32,633 nt of DNA from an uncultured Campylobacter sp. (lineage in GTDB: Bacteria > Campylobacterota > Campylobacteria > Campylobacterales > Campylobacteraceae): the NCBI GenBank assembly GCA_937990735.1, contig CALKQT010000060.1, forward strand, positions 1 to 32,633, read 5' to 3'. The position numbers and the translations under genes are program-made. The notes under the pieces were generated by a model. It was not told the origin of the DNA. It did not search any database and saw only the letters and a program-made list of their open reading frames with translations. Shown piece after piece: positions 32,188 through 32,633 of this stretch (position 1 is its first letter; every line of letters begins with the position of its first letter).

Positions 32188-32633
32188 ATGAACGACGAAT
32201 TTTACATGGATTTGGCGCTGCGGGCTGCGTGGCGCTATCAGGCTCTGACGCTGCCCAACCCCGCCGTGGGCTGCGTGCTTCTGGATAGGGGCGGCAGGGT
32301 TCTTGGCATAGGCGCGCATAAAAAGGCGAGCTTTTTACACGCCGAGGCAAACGCCGTTTTCGCCGCGCTGTGCGATCTGAACGCAAATTTCGCGCAGGAT
32401 TTCGCTCGCGAATATGCCCGCGAATTCGGCGTTAAATTTCAAAACCTAGAAGCCCTAAAAAGCGCACTCTTGCAGCCGAGCTTCACTTATGATTTTATCT
32501 TAAACCGCCACGGCGGGCTTTTGCGCGGCGCTTGCGCCTACGTCACGCTCGAGCCCTGCGCGCACCGCGGCAAGACCCCGTCTTGTGCCGAGCTTTTGGC
32601 AGAGCTTGGGCTATCGCGCGTGGTAATCGGCGC
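32188..32633 (+). CDS. ribD: Riboflavin biosynthesis protein RibD, N-terminal deaminase part (cut by window end)
   Basis: The N-terminal half of RibD deaminates the pyrimidine intermediate of riboflavin synthesis; the reductase half lies beyond the window. YMDLALRAAWRYQALTLPNPAVGCVL is the family start. The zinc-site motifs are HAEAN (about 51-55) and TLEPCAHRGKTPSC (about 121-134). About 55 residues separate HAE from PC, more than in E. coli RibD; the insertion contains TYDFILNRH, which I associate with Campylobacter RibD. All zinc ligands are present. The ribosome-binding site is weak. Confidence 0.93.
   Translation, partial: MNDEFYMDLALRAAWRYQALTLPNPAVGCVLLDRGGRVLGIGAHKKASFLHAEANAVFAALCDLNANFAQDFAREYAREFGVKFQNLEALKSALLQPSFTYDFILNRHGGLLRGACAYVTLEPCAHRGKTPSCAELLAELGLSRVVIG

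Noticed and set aside
31883..32386. A 167-codon minus-strand open frame upstream of and overlapping ribD
   Set aside because: It is arginine/proline-rich, without motifs, and is antisense to the clear ribD start; a shadow frame.

Overview
The window looks like chromosome of a Campylobacter-type epsilonproteobacterium. The run accD-rlmH-dksA-like-membrane protein-dus, then tyrA, bamA, an M23 peptidase, lpxC, tsaB, thrB, ylxR, infB, rbfA, rimP is the order I know from Campylobacter (the Cj0123-Cj0138 neighbourhood of C. jejuni), and the RibD fragment has the insertion I associate with this group. Coding GC looks high for the genus, so I would guess C. gracilis or a close relative; that species call is inference.

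Layout. 1-4195 (all minus) is accessory: a truncated repeat-rich membrane-protein gene at the left edge, a 332-aa orphan protein, and four tandem paralogues of about 170 aa (one membrane anchor, four conserved cysteines, C-terminal tails full of D/E-x-N-x-S/T sequons), all downstream of and overlapping a short-chain dehydrogenase gene. 4542-7628 (minus) holds a spore-photoproduct-lyase-like radical SAM protein, a small membrane protein and a nucleoside-phosphorylase-like protein swollen by two low-complexity insertions. uvrA (plus) is followed by a full-length inverted paralogue of the left-edge gene. recO (minus) faces it. 12420-17890 (plus) carries accD, rlmH, a DksA/TraR-like gene, a membrane protein, dus, a small membrane protein and a frameshifted metallophosphatase. 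tyrA (minus) and bamA (plus) are divergent. 21742-30248 (plus) is M23 peptidase, lpxC, tsaB, thrB, ylxR, infB, a 1.1-kb spacer, rbfA and rimP. The right end has a 1.15-kb spacer, a small membrane-protein gene (minus) with an upstream 13-base poly-G tract, and the 5' part of ribD.

The housekeeping genes serve repair (uvrA, recO), fatty-acid and lipid A synthesis (accD, lpxC), outer-membrane assembly (bamA), cell-wall remodelling (M23), aromatic amino acid and threonine synthesis (tyrA, thrB), riboflavin synthesis (ribD), and RNA modification, ribosome maturation and translation (rlmH, dus, tsaB, infB, rbfA, rimP).

The most unusual signals are: (i) the four-gene array whose tails look like N-glycosylation platforms and whose 3' ends carry the ribosome-binding site and start codon of the next gene in an exactly repeated 14-nt overlap; (ii) a very dense RAATTY word (AAATTT, GAATTC and so on) in spacers and in low-complexity coding inserts, in places phased at 13 bp (noncoding) or exactly 15 bp (coding); (iii) an inverted duplication flanking about 10 kb with uvrA; (iv) a poly-G tract typical of phase variation; and (v) a probable AUU start in tsaB. 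No rRNA, tRNA, IS element or CRISPR array was seen.
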